Positions 1-9,135 of a DNA stretch of 64,000 nucleotides are shown one piece after another. Each line of letters starts with the position of its first letter. Within the stretch, counting starts at the first letter, position 1. The translations under genes were made by a program, and so were the position numbers. This DNA comes from Catellatospora paridis. GTDB taxonomy: Bacteria > Actinomycetota > Actinomycetes > Mycobacteriales > Micromonosporaceae. Below the pieces are notes generated by a model, which worked only from the letters and a program-made list of their open reading frames with translations, did no database searches and was not told the origin of the DNA. Location of the stretch: the NCBI RefSeq assembly GCF_009720365.1, contig NZ_ML769314.1:487264-551263 (forward strand). Direction: 5' to 3'.

Positions 1-1
1 C

Positions 2-298
2 GCGTACGCCCACGACAAGGTCACCAACCCCGTGCTGCACGCGATCCTCGACGTGCTCACCCTCGCGGTCGTCACCGCTCCGGTGTGGACCGCCTTCGCC
101 TGGTCCCGCGGCCGCCGCTCGGCAGCGCTGATGCTGCTGATCGGGCTGGTGCAGATCCCGGCGGGAGTGCTGGCGTTCGTGCCCATCCCCGACCCCGTGC
201 TGCACTCGATGGCCCTGGTCACCAGCCTTGCCATCACGGTCACGTCGATCGTCTACGTACGGCGCGAGGTCGCCGTCGCGGTCGAGGCGGCCGGCTGA
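2..298 (+). CDS. Membrane protein, 5' end outside the window
   Basis: The reading frame is open from the left edge (frame starting at base 2) to a TGA at 296-298, so only the C-terminal 98 residues are present. They are strongly hydrophobic, with about three likely membrane spans (LTLAVVTAPVWTAFAW, ALMLLIGLVQIPAGVLAF and MALVTSLAITVTSIVYV), and end in a short charged tail. I do not recognise a family. A GTG at 32 could be read as a start, but the frame upstream of it (AYAHDKVTNP) looks like protein, so a truncated longer gene is more likely. It converges on the next gene, and their 3' ends overlap by 46 bases. Confidence 0.55.
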   Translation, partial: AYAHDKVTNPVLHAILDVLTLAVVTAPVWTAFAWSRGRRSAALMLLIGLVQIPAGVLAFVPIPDPVLHSMALVTSLAITVTSIVYVRREVAVAVEAAG

Positions 299-753
299 GA
301 GACCCGCTGCCGGGGCGACCCGGCGGACGGAGCGAACCCGCTGTCGGCTGTGTGCGACGAGTCGCGGACGGCCGGCGGCGGTGCGGCGCAACCGCCCGAT
401 CCGGTGCTGCTGCCGGGTCGGGCGGCGGTGCGCAGGGCCACCCGTTCCCCGTCCAGGTCCAGTTCCAGCAGCTCGCCGCTGCGCCGCACGCGCGGGCAGC
501 CCGGGTGCGGCGGGCCCCAGGCCCCGTCGGTGCGCCGGTAGGCCGTCCACCGGCAGTGCTCCTCCCCGACGTACCCCCAGGCCATGAAGAGCTCGGTGCC
601 CAGGTAGCGGTAGAGCCCCACGGTGGCGGTGCGCCCGTCCTCGGGCCGGCGGAAGAACTCGCCGGTCAGCCCCGGTACGACGTGCCCTTCGAGGTCGATG
701 TCGGACACGATCCGGTGCGGCGCGTACTCCGCCAGGCGCGGCAAGGTGGTCAT
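253..753 (-). CDS. Hypothetical protein, 166 aa
   Basis: No family recognised. The start ATG at 753 has a strong purine-rich ribosome site (GAGGAGG a few bases upstream), which supports expression. The first ~105 residues look like a soluble folded domain with many acidic and aromatic positions (ISDIDLEGHVVPGLTGEFF, MAWGYVGEEHCRW). The last ~60 residues are Ser/Pro/Ala/Arg-rich and low in complexity, so the tail is probably disordered. The 3' end overlaps the converging membrane-protein gene. The imperfect 63-bp tandem repeat begins 9 bases upstream of its start codon. Confidence 0.55.
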   Translation of the reverse strand: MTTLPRLAEYAPHRIVSDIDLEGHVVPGLTGEFFRRPEDGRTATVGLYRYLGTELFMAWGYVGEEHCRWTAYRRTDGAWGPPHPGCPRVRRSGELLELDLDGERVALRTAARPGSSTGSGGCAAPPPAVRDSSHTADSGFAPSAGSPRQRVSQPAASTATATSRRT

Positions 754-761
754 GCCTCCTC

Positions 762-888
762 CTCGCTGCGCTCGTCGTCGCCAGACGGATCTTCGACATG
801 ATTCGCTCGCTGCGCTCGCTCATACTCGCTGCGCTCGTCGTCGCCATGACGCGTCTTTGACATGATTCGCTCGCGGTGCTCGCTCATA
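762..888. repeat. Imperfect tandem duplication, two ~63-bp units
   Basis: Unit 1 (762-824) and unit 2 (825-888) both begin CTCGCTGCGCTCGTCGTCGC and end CGCTCATA, with small differences in the middle. The block lies in the 250-base spacer between the divergent hypothetical gene and aroG. The units also contain short internal CGCTGCGCTCG repeats. No function is evident; it may be a recent slippage duplication. The rest of the 754-1003 spacer shows nothing else except the aroG -10 element. Confidence 0.8.
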
Positions 889-937
889 CTCGATCAACGA
901 GGCCGCGCCCTGGTGGCGACACGTTCGCGCAGGGTGA

Positions 938-2431
<1,494 letters not shown>

Positions 2432-2457
2432 CCCGCCCGCCGCGCCTTCTGGAGCAT

Positions 2458-2518
2458 GATCGCTGTTTTCGGTCAAGATCTGCGCTCAGACCGCAGATCT
2501 TGACCGGAAACGGCGATC
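2458..2518. repeat. Palindromic element A (27-bp arms) after aroG
   Basis: Arms 2458-2484 and 2492-2518 are reverse complements with two mismatches around a 7-base loop; the arms run GATCGCTGTTTTCGG... inwards. The element starts 27 bases past the aroG stop. It could fold as a very stable RNA hairpin at the 3' end of aroG, though no U-tract follows. It belongs to a group of similar palindromes in this window (9776, 13582, 22918, 40738, 40810, 41607). Confidence 0.85.
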
Positions 2519-2580
2519 ACCGCCCGGAATCGGCCGGGACCGCTCGGCGGCCGCCTGGGCCGATGCGGTAGGAACGGGGT

Positions 2581-3612
2581 ATGACGCAGATGGTTGATCT
2601 TCGCAGCGACACCGTGACCAAGCCGACCGCCGCGATGCGGGCCGCGATGGCCTCCGCCGAGGTCGGTGACGACGTGTACGCCGAGGACCCGACCGTCAAC
2701 GCGCTGGAGCGCAAGGTCGCCGCGATGTTCGGGCACGAGGCGGCGCTGTTCGCCCCGACCGGCTCGATGGCCAACCAGATCGCGCTGCAACTGGTCGTGC
2801 CGCCCGCGCAGGAGCTGCTGTGCGACGCGAACGCGCACGTGGTGACGTACGAGATCGGCGCGGCCGCGGCCATCGGCGGCATCTCCAGCCGCACCTGGCC
2901 CTTCGCCGGCGGGCTCATCGACGTGGACCAGGTCGCCTCCATGATCCGCCCGGACGGGTATCACGCCGTGCCGACGCGGGCGCTGGCCGTGGAGCAGACC
3001 CACAACATGGCCGGCGGCGTCGTCATCGGGCTGAACACGCTGCGCGGCCTGCGCGAGGTCGCCGACACCGCCGGGATCGCGATGCACTGCGACGGGGCCC
3101 GGATCTGGCACGCGCACATCGCGGACGGGGTGCCGCTGGCGGAGTACGGCGCGCTGTTCGACACGCTGTCGGTGTGCCTGTCCAAGGGCCTCGGCGCGCC
3201 GGTCGGCTCGCTGGTGGTGGGCAGTGCGGAGAAGATCGCGAAGGCGCGCTGGATCCGTAAGCGCATGGGCGGCGGGATGCGCCAGGCGGGCATCCTCGCC
3301 GCGGCGGGTGTCTACGCGCTGGACAACCACCTGGAGCGGCTGGCCGAGGACCACGTGCGGGCGCGGCGGCTGGCCGAAGCGCTGGCGCCCTTCGGCGTGG
3401 TGGACCTGGACCGGGTGCGCACCAACCTGGTCATCCTCGACCTGGCCAAGACCGCCCTGGACGCGCCCACCCTGGCCGCCCGGGCACGGGAGCAGGGAGT
3501 GCTGGTCAGTGCCCTGGGGCCGCGCACCGGCCGGCTCATCACGCACCTCGACGTCGACGACGCGGACATCGACCGGGCGATCGACGTGCTGGCGACCGCA
3601 TTCCGCGCTTGA
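2581..3612 (+). CDS. ltaE: Low-specificity L-threonine aldolase
   Basis: A PLP enzyme that cleaves L-threonine or allo-threonine to glycine and acetaldehyde in the cytoplasm. The 343 residues open with the family signature [16 protein letters not shown] and contain [15 protein letters not shown]. The PLP-binding lysine is K202, in [16 protein letters not shown], and [11 protein letters not shown] precedes it. The length matches the family. ATG 2581 gives the canonical N-terminus. The gene stands alone between the palindrome after aroG and a strong terminator hairpin shared with the converging bfr gene. Confidence 0.94.
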   Translation: MTQMVDLRSDTVTKPTAAMRAAMASAEVGDDVYAEDPTVNALERKVAAMFGHEAALFAPTGSMANQIALQLVVPPAQELLCDANAHVVTYEIGAAAAIGGISSRTWPFAGGLIDVDQVASMIRPDGYHAVPTRALAVEQTHNMAGGVVIGLNTLRGLREVADTAGIAMHCDGARIWHAHIADGVPLAEYGALFDTLSVCLSKGLGAPVGSLVVGSAEKIAKARWIRKRMGGGMRQAGILAAAGVYALDNHLERLAEDHVRARRLAEALAPFGVVDLDRVRTNLVILDLAKTALDAPTLAARAREQGVLVSALGPRTGRLITHLDVDDADIDRAIDVLATAFRA

Positions 3613-3631
3613 TCCCCTCTCGGACACCGGG

Positions 3632-3662
3632 AACGGGCCGGTGCGTGACGCACCGGCCCGTT
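3632..3662. terminator. Bidirectional terminator between ltaE and bfr
   Basis: A 15-bp inverted repeat (3632-3646 against 3648-3662, inner part GGGCCGGTGCGT/ACGCACCGGCCC) is flanked by AA on the left and TTT on the right. It can act in both directions for the two converging genes. Confidence 0.8.
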
Positions 3663-3689
3663 TGTGGTCTTCGGGTGTGTTCCTGTCGG

Positions 3690-4169
3690 TCAGGGCTCCG
3701 GGTGCTCCGTGACGTTCTGCAGGTAGAGGCCCTCGCCGAGGCTCGCGATCAGGCCGAGCTGTGTCTCCAGGTAGTCGATGTGGTGCTCCTCGTCCTTGAG
3801 GATGTCCTCGAAGATGTTGGCCGAGGTCACGTCACCGACCGAGCGCATGTAGTCGATGCCGAGGCGCAGCCGCTCCACGGCCTCGACCTCGACCTTCATG
3901 TCGCATTCGAACTGTTCCTTGACGGTCTCGCCGATGCGCAGCGCGAAGAGCTTCTGGAAGTTCGGCAGGCCGTCGAGGAACAGGATCCGCTCGGCGAGGC
4001 GGTCCGCGTGCTTCATCTCGTCGATCGACTCGTGCCGGGTGTACTTCGCGAGCTTCGTGTAGCCCCAGTTCTCCTGCATGCGGTAGTGCAGCCAGTACTG
4101 GTTGATCGCGGTGAGCTCAGCGGTCAGCTGCTCGTTGAGGAACTCTATGACTCGGGCGTCGCCTTGCAT
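3690..4169 (-). CDS. bfr: Bacterioferritin
   Basis: Iron-storage protein of the 24-mer, haem-containing ferritin family. From ATG 4169 it has 159 residues, and E18, E51, M52 and H54 fall exactly on E. coli Bfr numbering (ferroxidase ligands and the haem-binding Met). This decides the start against the in-frame GTG at 4187. The DEEHHIDYLETQL helix carries the second-half ferroxidase ligands. A GGGGGG ribosome site lies 10 bases upstream. The gene follows bfd on the same strand with a 60-base gap that contains a possible own -10 (TATACG, minus strand). Together they form an iron storage and release pair. Confidence 0.96.
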   Translation of the reverse strand: MQGDARVIEFLNEQLTAELTAINQYWLHYRMQENWGYTKLAKYTRHESIDEMKHADRLAERILFLDGLPNFQKLFALRIGETVKEQFECDMKVEVEAVERLRLGIDYMRSVGDVTSANIFEDILKDEEHHIDYLETQLGLIASLGEGLYLQNVTEHPEP

Positions 4170-4229
4170 GGTGAAGTAACCCCCCACGGGAACTCTCGTA
4201 TAGGGGGTAAATCTACGCGGGTTGTCCGC

Positions 4230-4418
4230 TTATGCACCCATAGACACGAGCGTGTCGGCGTTCTCCTCGTCGATCAGGTCGTAGATGCGGTCGATGCACG
4301 AGCCGCACCCGGTCCCGGCGCCACATGCCTGGCCGACGGAGTCCTCGCAGCGCGCGCCCGCGCGGATCACCGAGCGCACCTCGCACTCTCGAACCCGTTC
4401 ACAGATGCACACGAACAC
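4230..4418 (-). CDS. bfd: Bacterioferritin-associated ferredoxin
   Basis: Small [2Fe-2S] protein that in other bacteria reduces ferric iron in bacterioferritin so that it can be released. The 62 residues carry the ligand pattern CICERV at residues 4-9 and ACGAGTGCGSC further on, the usual Bfd cysteine layout. It starts at GTG 4418 with a GAAGGG site about 9 bases upstream. Two overlapping IdeR-like iron boxes lie 40-73 bases upstream, so expression under iron limitation is the likely logic: release stored iron when it is scarce. It is upstream of bfr on the same strand. Confidence 0.93.
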   Translation of the reverse strand: MFVCICERVRECEVRSVIRAGARCEDSVGQACGAGTGCGSCIDRIYDLIDEENADTLVSMGA

Positions 4419-4457
4419 AGCAGGGACCCTTCGGCACTGGAGGAGTGAGGCTCCGAA

Positions 4458-4491
4458 TCAAGCAAGCCTTGCCTCAGTAAGGGTGCCCTAA
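4458..4491 (-). promoter_or_regulatory. Two overlapping IdeR/DmdR-type iron boxes upstream of bfd
   Basis: Read on the minus strand, 4491-4473 (TTAGGGCACCCTTACTGAG) and 4476-4458 (TGAGGCAAGGCTTGCTTGA) each match about 13 of 19 positions of the IdeR consensus TWAGGTTAGSCTWACCTWA. They overlap by four bases and sit just upstream of the bfd start. Tandem IdeR boxes are known near mycobacterial iron-storage genes. Binding here is an inference. Confidence 0.6.
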
Positions 4492-4500
4492 AGGAAATGC

Positions 4501-5352
4501 CTAGCGCAAGCCCCTGAGCAGGGAAATGTCTGCGGCATGGGTCTCACCCGGTGTCTCGACGACGACCGGCACCCCGGCGAGCGCCGGGTGGCGGAACATC
4601 TCCGCGAACGCCTCCGCGCCGATCAGGCCCTTGCCGATGGCCTCGTGCCGGTCGCGAGTGGACCCCACCGGGTCCTTGGAGTCGTTGGCGTGCACCAGGC
4701 CGAGCCGGTCCGGACCGCACACCTCCACCAGGGTGTCCAGGGTGAGCGTCATGCCGCCCGGCTTGGCCAGGTCGTGCCCGGCCGCCCAGGCGTGGCACGT
4801 GTCGAAGCACACGCCCAGGCGCGGATGGCGGTCCACGGCGTCCAGGTACGGCCCCAGGTCCTCCACGCGGGCCGCCAGGGAGCGCCCGCCGCCCGCGCTG
4901 GGCTCGACCAGCAGCCGGGGGCCGTCGTCGGGCAGCGCGTCCAGCAGGGGCAGCAGCACCTCGCGCACCTGGCGCATCGCCGCCGGGGCGTGCTCGGCGT
5001 CGACCGAGGACCCGGCGTGGAAGACCACCCCTTGCGCGCCGATCGTGGCGGCCCGCAGCAGCGCGTGTGCCAGCACCTCGCGGGACTGCTCGACCGTCGC
5101 GGCGGTGGGGGAGCCGATGTTCACCAGCAGCGAGGCGTGCACGTATGCGGGGACCTGCCGGGTGTGGCAACCCGCGGTGAAGGCCTCGTCCTGGCGCGGG
5201 TCACCGGCCGGGCGGGCCCAGCCGCGCGGGTTGCCCACGTAGACCTGGACCGCCGCGGCCGAGACCGCGTCGATGTACGCCAGGGCGGCCTTGGCCAGCC
5301 CGCCGGCCGTCGGCGCGTGCGCGCCCACCGCGTTCGTCATCCCAGCTGACAT
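4501..5352 (-). CDS. nfo: Deoxyribonuclease IV (AP endonuclease family 2)
   Basis: Endonuclease IV cuts DNA 5' of abasic sites in base-excision repair, using a three-metal TIM barrel. Family motifs are present: QVYVGNPRGW, VVFHAGSS, LLVEPSAGGG (the metal-binding Glu), CFDTCHAWAAGHD and LVHANDSKDPVGSTRDRHEA followed by IGKGLIG. The 283 residues match the family. Two starts are possible: ATG 5352 (GGTGATCGA upstream) or ATG 5340, which overlaps the upstream kinase stop as ATGA. Either way it is translationally coupled to the PASTA kinase gene. That pairing has no obvious functional logic. Confidence 0.93.
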   Translation of the reverse strand: MSAGMTNAVGAHAPTAGGLAKAALAYIDAVSAAAVQVYVGNPRGWARPAGDPRQDEAFTAGCHTRQVPAYVHASLLVNIGSPTAATVEQSREVLAHALLRAATIGAQGVVFHAGSSVDAEHAPAAMRQVREVLLPLLDALPDDGPRLLVEPSAGGGRSLAARVEDLGPYLDAVDRHPRLGVCFDTCHAWAAGHDLAKPGGMTLTLDTLVEVCGPDRLGLVHANDSKDPVGSTRDRHEAIGKGLIGAEAFAEMFRHPALAGVPVVVETPGETHAADISLLRGLR

Positions 5353-7322
5353 TCGATCACCACATGCTGTCCCGGCTGTACCGCCGTGTTCGGGGCGGGG
5401 TCCTGGTTGACGACCTTGAACCAGTTCTTGTCGCCGAGCACCCCGCGGACCTCGACCTGCAGCCCCAGCGAGGCCAGCAGACTCTCGGCGTCGCCGCAGC
5501 GCGCGTTGCGCACCTCCGGCATCGCCTTGACGTTCTGATTGTTGCTGACCTGCAGTTTCACCTCGTCATTGGGTTCCGCGCCGGCACCGTTGGCGGGGGT
5601 CTGCTTCACCACGATGTCGAACGGCTTGTCGGAGTCGATCCGCTCGACGACCACCCGCAGGCCAAGCTTCTGCAGGATGTCGGTGGCTTCGGCGATCGAC
5701 TTGCCTTCGACGAACGGCACGCTCAGCGGGGCCTTGCCCTTGCTGACCACGACCTTGACCTCGGTGCCAGGGGGGACCTCGGTGTCGGCCTTGGGATCGG
5801 TCGACAGCACGGTGCCCTTCGGGGCGAGGTCGTCGTACTTCTCCCCGGCCTGGACCGCCTTCAGCTTCAGCGGCGCGGCCTGCAGGTCGGCGACGGCCAG
5901 CTCCCAGGACTTGCCGACCACGTCGGGCACCAGATAACGCTCGGGTCCGTTGGACAGCGTCAGGGTCACCGTGCCGCCGCGCACCACCCGCTCGCCGGGC
6001 GGCGGGTTCTGCACGAGCACGACGTCCTTGGGCACCTGCTCGCGGTACTGCGGCTCCAGGAACTCGTACTTCAAGCCGGCGCTCGCCAGCGTGGTGATGG
6101 CCTGGTCCTTGGTCAGGTTCATCAGCTGCGGCGTCACCTCGTAGCGGCCGAAGCCCAGCCACCAGCCGCCGGTCAGCACCAGCAGCACCAGCACGACCGC
6201 GCCGGCGGTCAGCGCCGTACGGCCTCGCGGGTCGGCCATCAGCTGCCGGTACTTCGCCTTGATCCGGTCGAGCGGCCCGGTCGGTGCCGGTGCCGGGGCG
6301 CGGCGGCGCGAGCGCGGCGCGGGCTGCGCGTCGGGCAGCCGGGCCCAGGACGGGCGCTCGTGGGGCACGACGTGGCTGACCACCACGGTCTCCTGCGCCA
6401 CCGGCCGCATCCGCTGCGTGGTGGTGCTCGCGGTGATGTTCTCCCGGGCCGCCTGCACGGCCGCCAGCAGCGCGCCGGCATCGGTGGGGCGGCCGCCGGG
6501 GGAGCGGCGGGTCGCCGAGGCGACCAGCTCGTCCAGCGCCGGGGGCAGGCCGGTGACGATGCGCGACGGCGGCGGCACGTCCCGGTCCACGTGCTGCCAG
6601 GCCACGTCGACCGGGCGTTCGGCGTCGTAGGGCACGCGCCCGGTGAGCATCTCGAACAGCACGATCCCGGCGCTGTACACATCGCTGCGCGGGTCGGCGT
6701 GGCCGTCGGTGACCAGCTCGGGGGCGACGTAGGCGACGGTCGCCATGAGCTGCCCGCCGCTGGAGTCGTCCGCGCTTGCCTCGACGGCGCGGGCCAGGCC
6801 GAAGTCGGCCACCTTCGCGACGGCGTCGATGAGGTTGTGGCTGCCGCCGGTCGGCGCCTCGGCGACCAGCACGTTCTCGGGCTTGACGTCGCGGTGCACC
6901 AGGCCGGCGCGGTGCGCCGCGGCCAGCGCCGCGAGCACCTGCTCCATCACGGCGAGGGCCTCGACCGGGGTGAGCCGGCGGCGCTCGGCGAGGATGTCGC
7001 GCAGCGTGCGGCCGCGCACGTACTCCATCACCAGGTAGGGCAGGCCGGCGTGGGTGCCCTGGTCGTAGACCGCGACGACGTTGGGATGGGTCAGCCGGGC
7101 GATGGTCTTGGCCTCGTCGGTGAAGCGATCGAGGCTGAACGCCTGGCCGGCGGCGTCGCGTACCTGCGCCGGGTGAATGATCTTCAGAGCGACGGTGCGC
7201 TCCAGGCGCTCGTCCACTGCCGTGTAGACGGTCGCCATGCCACCACGAGCTACGCGACCGCGGATGCGGTAGCGCCCGTCGACGAGTGTGCCGAGTAGTG
7301 GATCGGCGACCTGAGTGTCCAT
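5337..7322 (-). CDS. pknL: PASTA-domain serine/threonine protein kinase, PknL-like
   Basis: A membrane kinase of 661 residues. The N-terminal kinase domain (about 15-280) has the Gly-rich loop GRVARGGMATVY, the ATP-site Lys in VALKII, the catalytic loop HRDVKPENVLV and DFGLAR. A basic linker follows, then one membrane span near 368-390 and four extracellular PASTA repeats to the C-terminus. PASTA repeats bind muropeptides or lipid II in related kinases. The position between aroG and an Rv2175c homologue matches M. tuberculosis pknL, but mycobacterial PknL lacks PASTA repeats. The start at ATG 7322 gives a short leader before the kinase fold. Likely substrates include the 8151 DNA-binding protein. 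Confidence 0.93.
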   Translation of the reverse strand: MDTQVADPLLGTLVDGRYRIRGRVARGGMATVYTAVDERLERTVALKIIHPAQVRDAAGQAFSLDRFTDEAKTIARLTHPNVVAVYDQGTHAGLPYLVMEYVRGRTLRDILAERRRLTPVEALAVMEQVLAALAAAHRAGLVHRDVKPENVLVAEAPTGGSHNLIDAVAKVADFGLARAVEASADDSSGGQLMATVAYVAPELVTDGHADPRSDVYSAGIVLFEMLTGRVPYDAERPVDVAWQHVDRDVPPPSRIVTGLPPALDELVASATRRSPGGRPTDAGALLAAVQAARENITASTTTQRMRPVAQETVVVSHVVPHERPSWARLPDAQPAPRSRRRAPAPAPTGPLDRIKAKYRQLMADPRGRTALTAGAVVLVLLVLTGGWWLGFGRYEVTPQLMNLTKDQAITTLASAGLKYEFLEPQYREQVPKDVVLVQNPPPGERVVRGGTVTLTLSNGPERYLVPDVVGKSWELAVADLQAAPLKLKAVQAGEKYDDLAPKGTVLSTDPKADTEVPPGTEVKVVVSKGKAPLSVPFVEGKSIAEATDILQKLGLRVVVERIDSDKPFDIVVKQTPANGAGAEPNDEVKLQVSNNQNVKAMPEVRNARCGDAESLLASLGLQVEVRGVLGDKNWFKVVNQDPAPNTAVQPGQHVVIECQLG

Positions 7323-7406
7323 CGCAGCGCAGTCTAAGTCAGGTGGTGGCCTGCGTCGTACACCCGCGCGTGCGATCGCGTCGCGATCGGGCGTTTCTGC
7401 AGCATG

Positions 7407-8066
7407 TCAGGGAGTCGCCGGGTCCTCGTGGGCGTCCTGCGGAACCGGGTCCACCGGGTGCGAGGTGTCCGGCATCACGATCGAGGACGCCGACGCCAGC
7501 GCGGACGCCGACGCGGACGCCGAGACGGACGGGCTGGGGCAAGGCGACGGGCTCGGCGACGGCGACGGCGACGGTTTGGGCGACGGTGAGGGCTTGGGCG
7601 ACGGTGAGGGCGTCGGCGACGACTCGCAGTCGCACGGGGTCGCCGTGGGCGTGGGCGGGGGCGTACGCCGCGGGCTGGGACCCGGTGTGACGATCCGGCC
7701 GGCCGGGACGTCTTTCACCCGATCGGTGGGGGTGGGCGTCGCGTTCGCCTGCCGCCACGGCACCGGGTCCGCGGAGCCCGCGGGCACGTTCACGTGCGGC
7801 AGGGCGCCGGGCTGGCGCTCGTCGCCGAGCAGGGCGTCCACCCCCGCCGCGATCGCGTAGTAGCCGCCGACCCCGACCGAGGCGAGCACCAGCACGCCGG
7901 CGGCGAGCACGACCCGATGGCGGGCCTGGGGCGGCTGCGGGGCAGGCCCGTCACCGACCGCGGGCATCTCGGCGGTGTCGCCGTTCATCCGGCGCCGGGC
8001 GAGATCGTAGCGCAGCGAACGGCGCGCGCCGTCGATCTCCCGCTTGAACGTCTGCCAGGGATTCAT
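7407..8066 (-). CDS. Single-pass membrane protein with long Pro/Ser-rich external tail
   Basis: Unrecognised 219-residue protein starting at ATG 8066 behind a GAGGAG ribosome site. A basic cytoplasmic N-terminus (MNPWQTFKREIDGARRSLRY) is followed by one membrane span near residues 50-75 (VVLAAGVLVLASVGVGGYYA). The rest lies outside and ends in (Ser-Pro)n/Lys-Pro repeats and an Ala-Ser tract. Such tails often cross the cell wall. It starts 84 bases from the divergent Rv2175c-like gene and converges with nothing. The repetitive DNA (7480-7630, GACGGC/GGCGAC repeats) encodes the tail. Confidence 0.7.
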   Translation of the reverse strand: MNPWQTFKREIDGARRSLRYDLARRRMNGDTAEMPAVGDGPAPQPPQARHRVVLAAGVLVLASVGVGGYYAIAAGVDALLGDERQPGALPHVNVPAGSADPVPWRQANATPTPTDRVKDVPAGRIVTPGPSPRRTPPPTPTATPCDCESSPTPSPSPKPSPSPKPSPSPSPSPSPCPSPSVSASASASALASASSIVMPDTSHPVDPVPQDAHEDPATP

Positions 8067-8150
8067 CAAAGGCTCCTCTGCTCGGCCGCCACGGCGGCCG
8101 GGACGGGGATGCGGTGGTGGGCCCGGTCGGCGACGTGGCAAGGTGTGGAG

Positions 8151-8510
8151 GTGGCCGAAACTTCGCACTCGACGACCGACGCACCCACGACCTGGCTGCC
8201 CCTGCCGGACGTGGCCGAGCGCCTCGGCCTGTCGATCCTCAAGGTGCACCAGCTGATCAAGGACGGCTCGCTGCTGGCCGTACGCCATGAGGGCGTGCGC
8301 CAGGTGCCGGCGGAACTGGTGGCCAACGACATCGTGCTCAAGCACCTCCCCGGCGTGCTGACGTTGCTGCGCGACGCCGGGTTCAACGACGATGAGGCCG
8401 TGCGGTGGCTCTACACCGCCGACGACACGCTTCCGGGGACGCCCGCGGCGGCGCTCGGCGGCGACAAGGCCCGCGAGGTGAAGCGCCGGGCCCAGGCCGT
8501 GGCCTTCTGA
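8151..8510 (+). CDS. Rv2175c-type winged-helix DNA-binding protein, likely PknL substrate
   Basis: The 119-residue protein has an HTH-like N-terminal half (WLPLPDVAERLGLSILKVHQ) and the family C-terminal part (LLRDAGFNDDEAVRWLY). It corresponds to M. tuberculosis Rv2175c, whose DNA binding is controlled by PknL phosphorylation of an N-terminal Thr. Here the N-terminus is also Ser/Thr-rich (ETSHSTTDAPTT), and pknL is a near neighbour. GTG 8151 is chosen; an in-frame GTG at 8145 is possible. It is the first gene of a probable operon with the two lycopene-cyclase genes, two bases apart. Confidence 0.85.
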   Translation: MAETSHSTTDAPTTWLPLPDVAERLGLSILKVHQLIKDGSLLAVRHEGVRQVPAELVANDIVLKHLPGVLTLLRDAGFNDDEAVRWLYTADDTLPGTPAAALGGDKAREVKRRAQAVAF

Positions 8511-8512
8511 CG

Positions 8513-8830
8513 GTGTACGCGTACCTGGCGGTGCTGCTCGGCTGCCTGCTGTGCGCGCTGTGGCTGGAGCCGGTGCTGCGGGTCGGGGTGCTGCGCCAGT
8601 GGCGGCGGCTGCTGTTGGTCGCGGTGCCCGTGGTGCTGGTGTTCGGTGCGTGGGACCTCGCCGCGATCGCGGCCGGGCACTGGTCCTTCGATCACGACCA
8701 GGTGCTCGGGGTGTGGCTGCCCGGCGGGATGCCGCTGGAGGAGCTGCTGTTCTTCCTGGCGGTGCCGCTGTGCGCGATCCTCGGCTTCGAGGCCGTGCGC
8801 AAGGTGCTGGACCGGGCCGGGCGCTCGTGA
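8513..8830 (+). CDS. crtYc: Lycopene cyclase domain protein, subunit c
   Basis: A 105-residue membrane protein with three hydrophobic segments and the signature PLEELLFFLAVPL, which marks the actinobacterial heterodimeric lycopene cyclases. These cyclise the ends of lycopene in the membrane. The conserved FDHDQVLGVWLPGGMPLEE precedes it. It starts at GTG 8513, two bases after the previous stop, and its stop overlaps the next start as GTGA, so the two subunits are translationally coupled. No phytoene synthase or desaturase is present in the window. The GGPP synthase (idsA, 11100-12170) is close. Confidence 0.85.
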   Translation: MYAYLAVLLGCLLCALWLEPVLRVGVLRQWRRLLLVAVPVVLVFGAWDLAAIAAGHWSFDHDQVLGVWLPGGMPLEELLFFLAVPLCAILGFEAVRKVLDRAGRS

Positions 8831-9135
8831 CGTACACCGCGGCCGCCGCGCTCGGCCTGGCCGGGGCGGTGGCGGTCGACCTGCTGGTGCTGCGCACCCG
8901 GGTGCTGCTCAGCCCGGTCTTCTGGGCGACGTATCCGATCGTGCTGGTGTTCCAGCTGCTCAGCAACGGGGTGCTGACCGGGCGCGGGGTGGTCCGCTAC
9001 GCGCCCGAGGCGATCACGGGCCTGCGGATCGCGTACGCCCCGGTCGAGGATCTGGTGTTCGGTTTCGCGCTGGTGCTGTTCACGCTGTCGCTCTGGGTCT
9101 GGACCGGACGGCGGCGACGATCAGCGCGATCGTGA
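8827..9135 (+). CDS. crtYd: Lycopene cyclase domain protein, subunit d
   Basis: A 102-residue partner of the preceding gene, with three membrane segments and the motif RIAYAPVEDLVFGFALVLFT, equivalent to the PxE(E/D)xxF signature of the cyclase fold. Heterodimeric cyclases need both halves. Its GTG start overlaps the upstream stop. Its 3' end overlaps the converging mannosyltransferase gene by 56 bases. Confidence 0.85.
   Translation: MTYTAAAALGLAGAVAVDLLVLRTRVLLSPVFWATYPIVLVFQLLSNGVLTGRGVVRYAPEAITGLRIAYAPVEDLVFGFALVLFTLSLWVWTGRRRRSARS

Noticed and set aside
5364-7298. 644-codon plus-strand frame across the PASTA kinase
   Set aside because: Antisense shadow of a well-supported kinase; no protein motifs.
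7480-7630. Short tandem repeats that might suggest a CRISPR or minisatellite
   Set aside because: They are codons of the Ser-Pro-rich protein tail and lack spacer structure. No CRISPR array is seen anywhere in the window.
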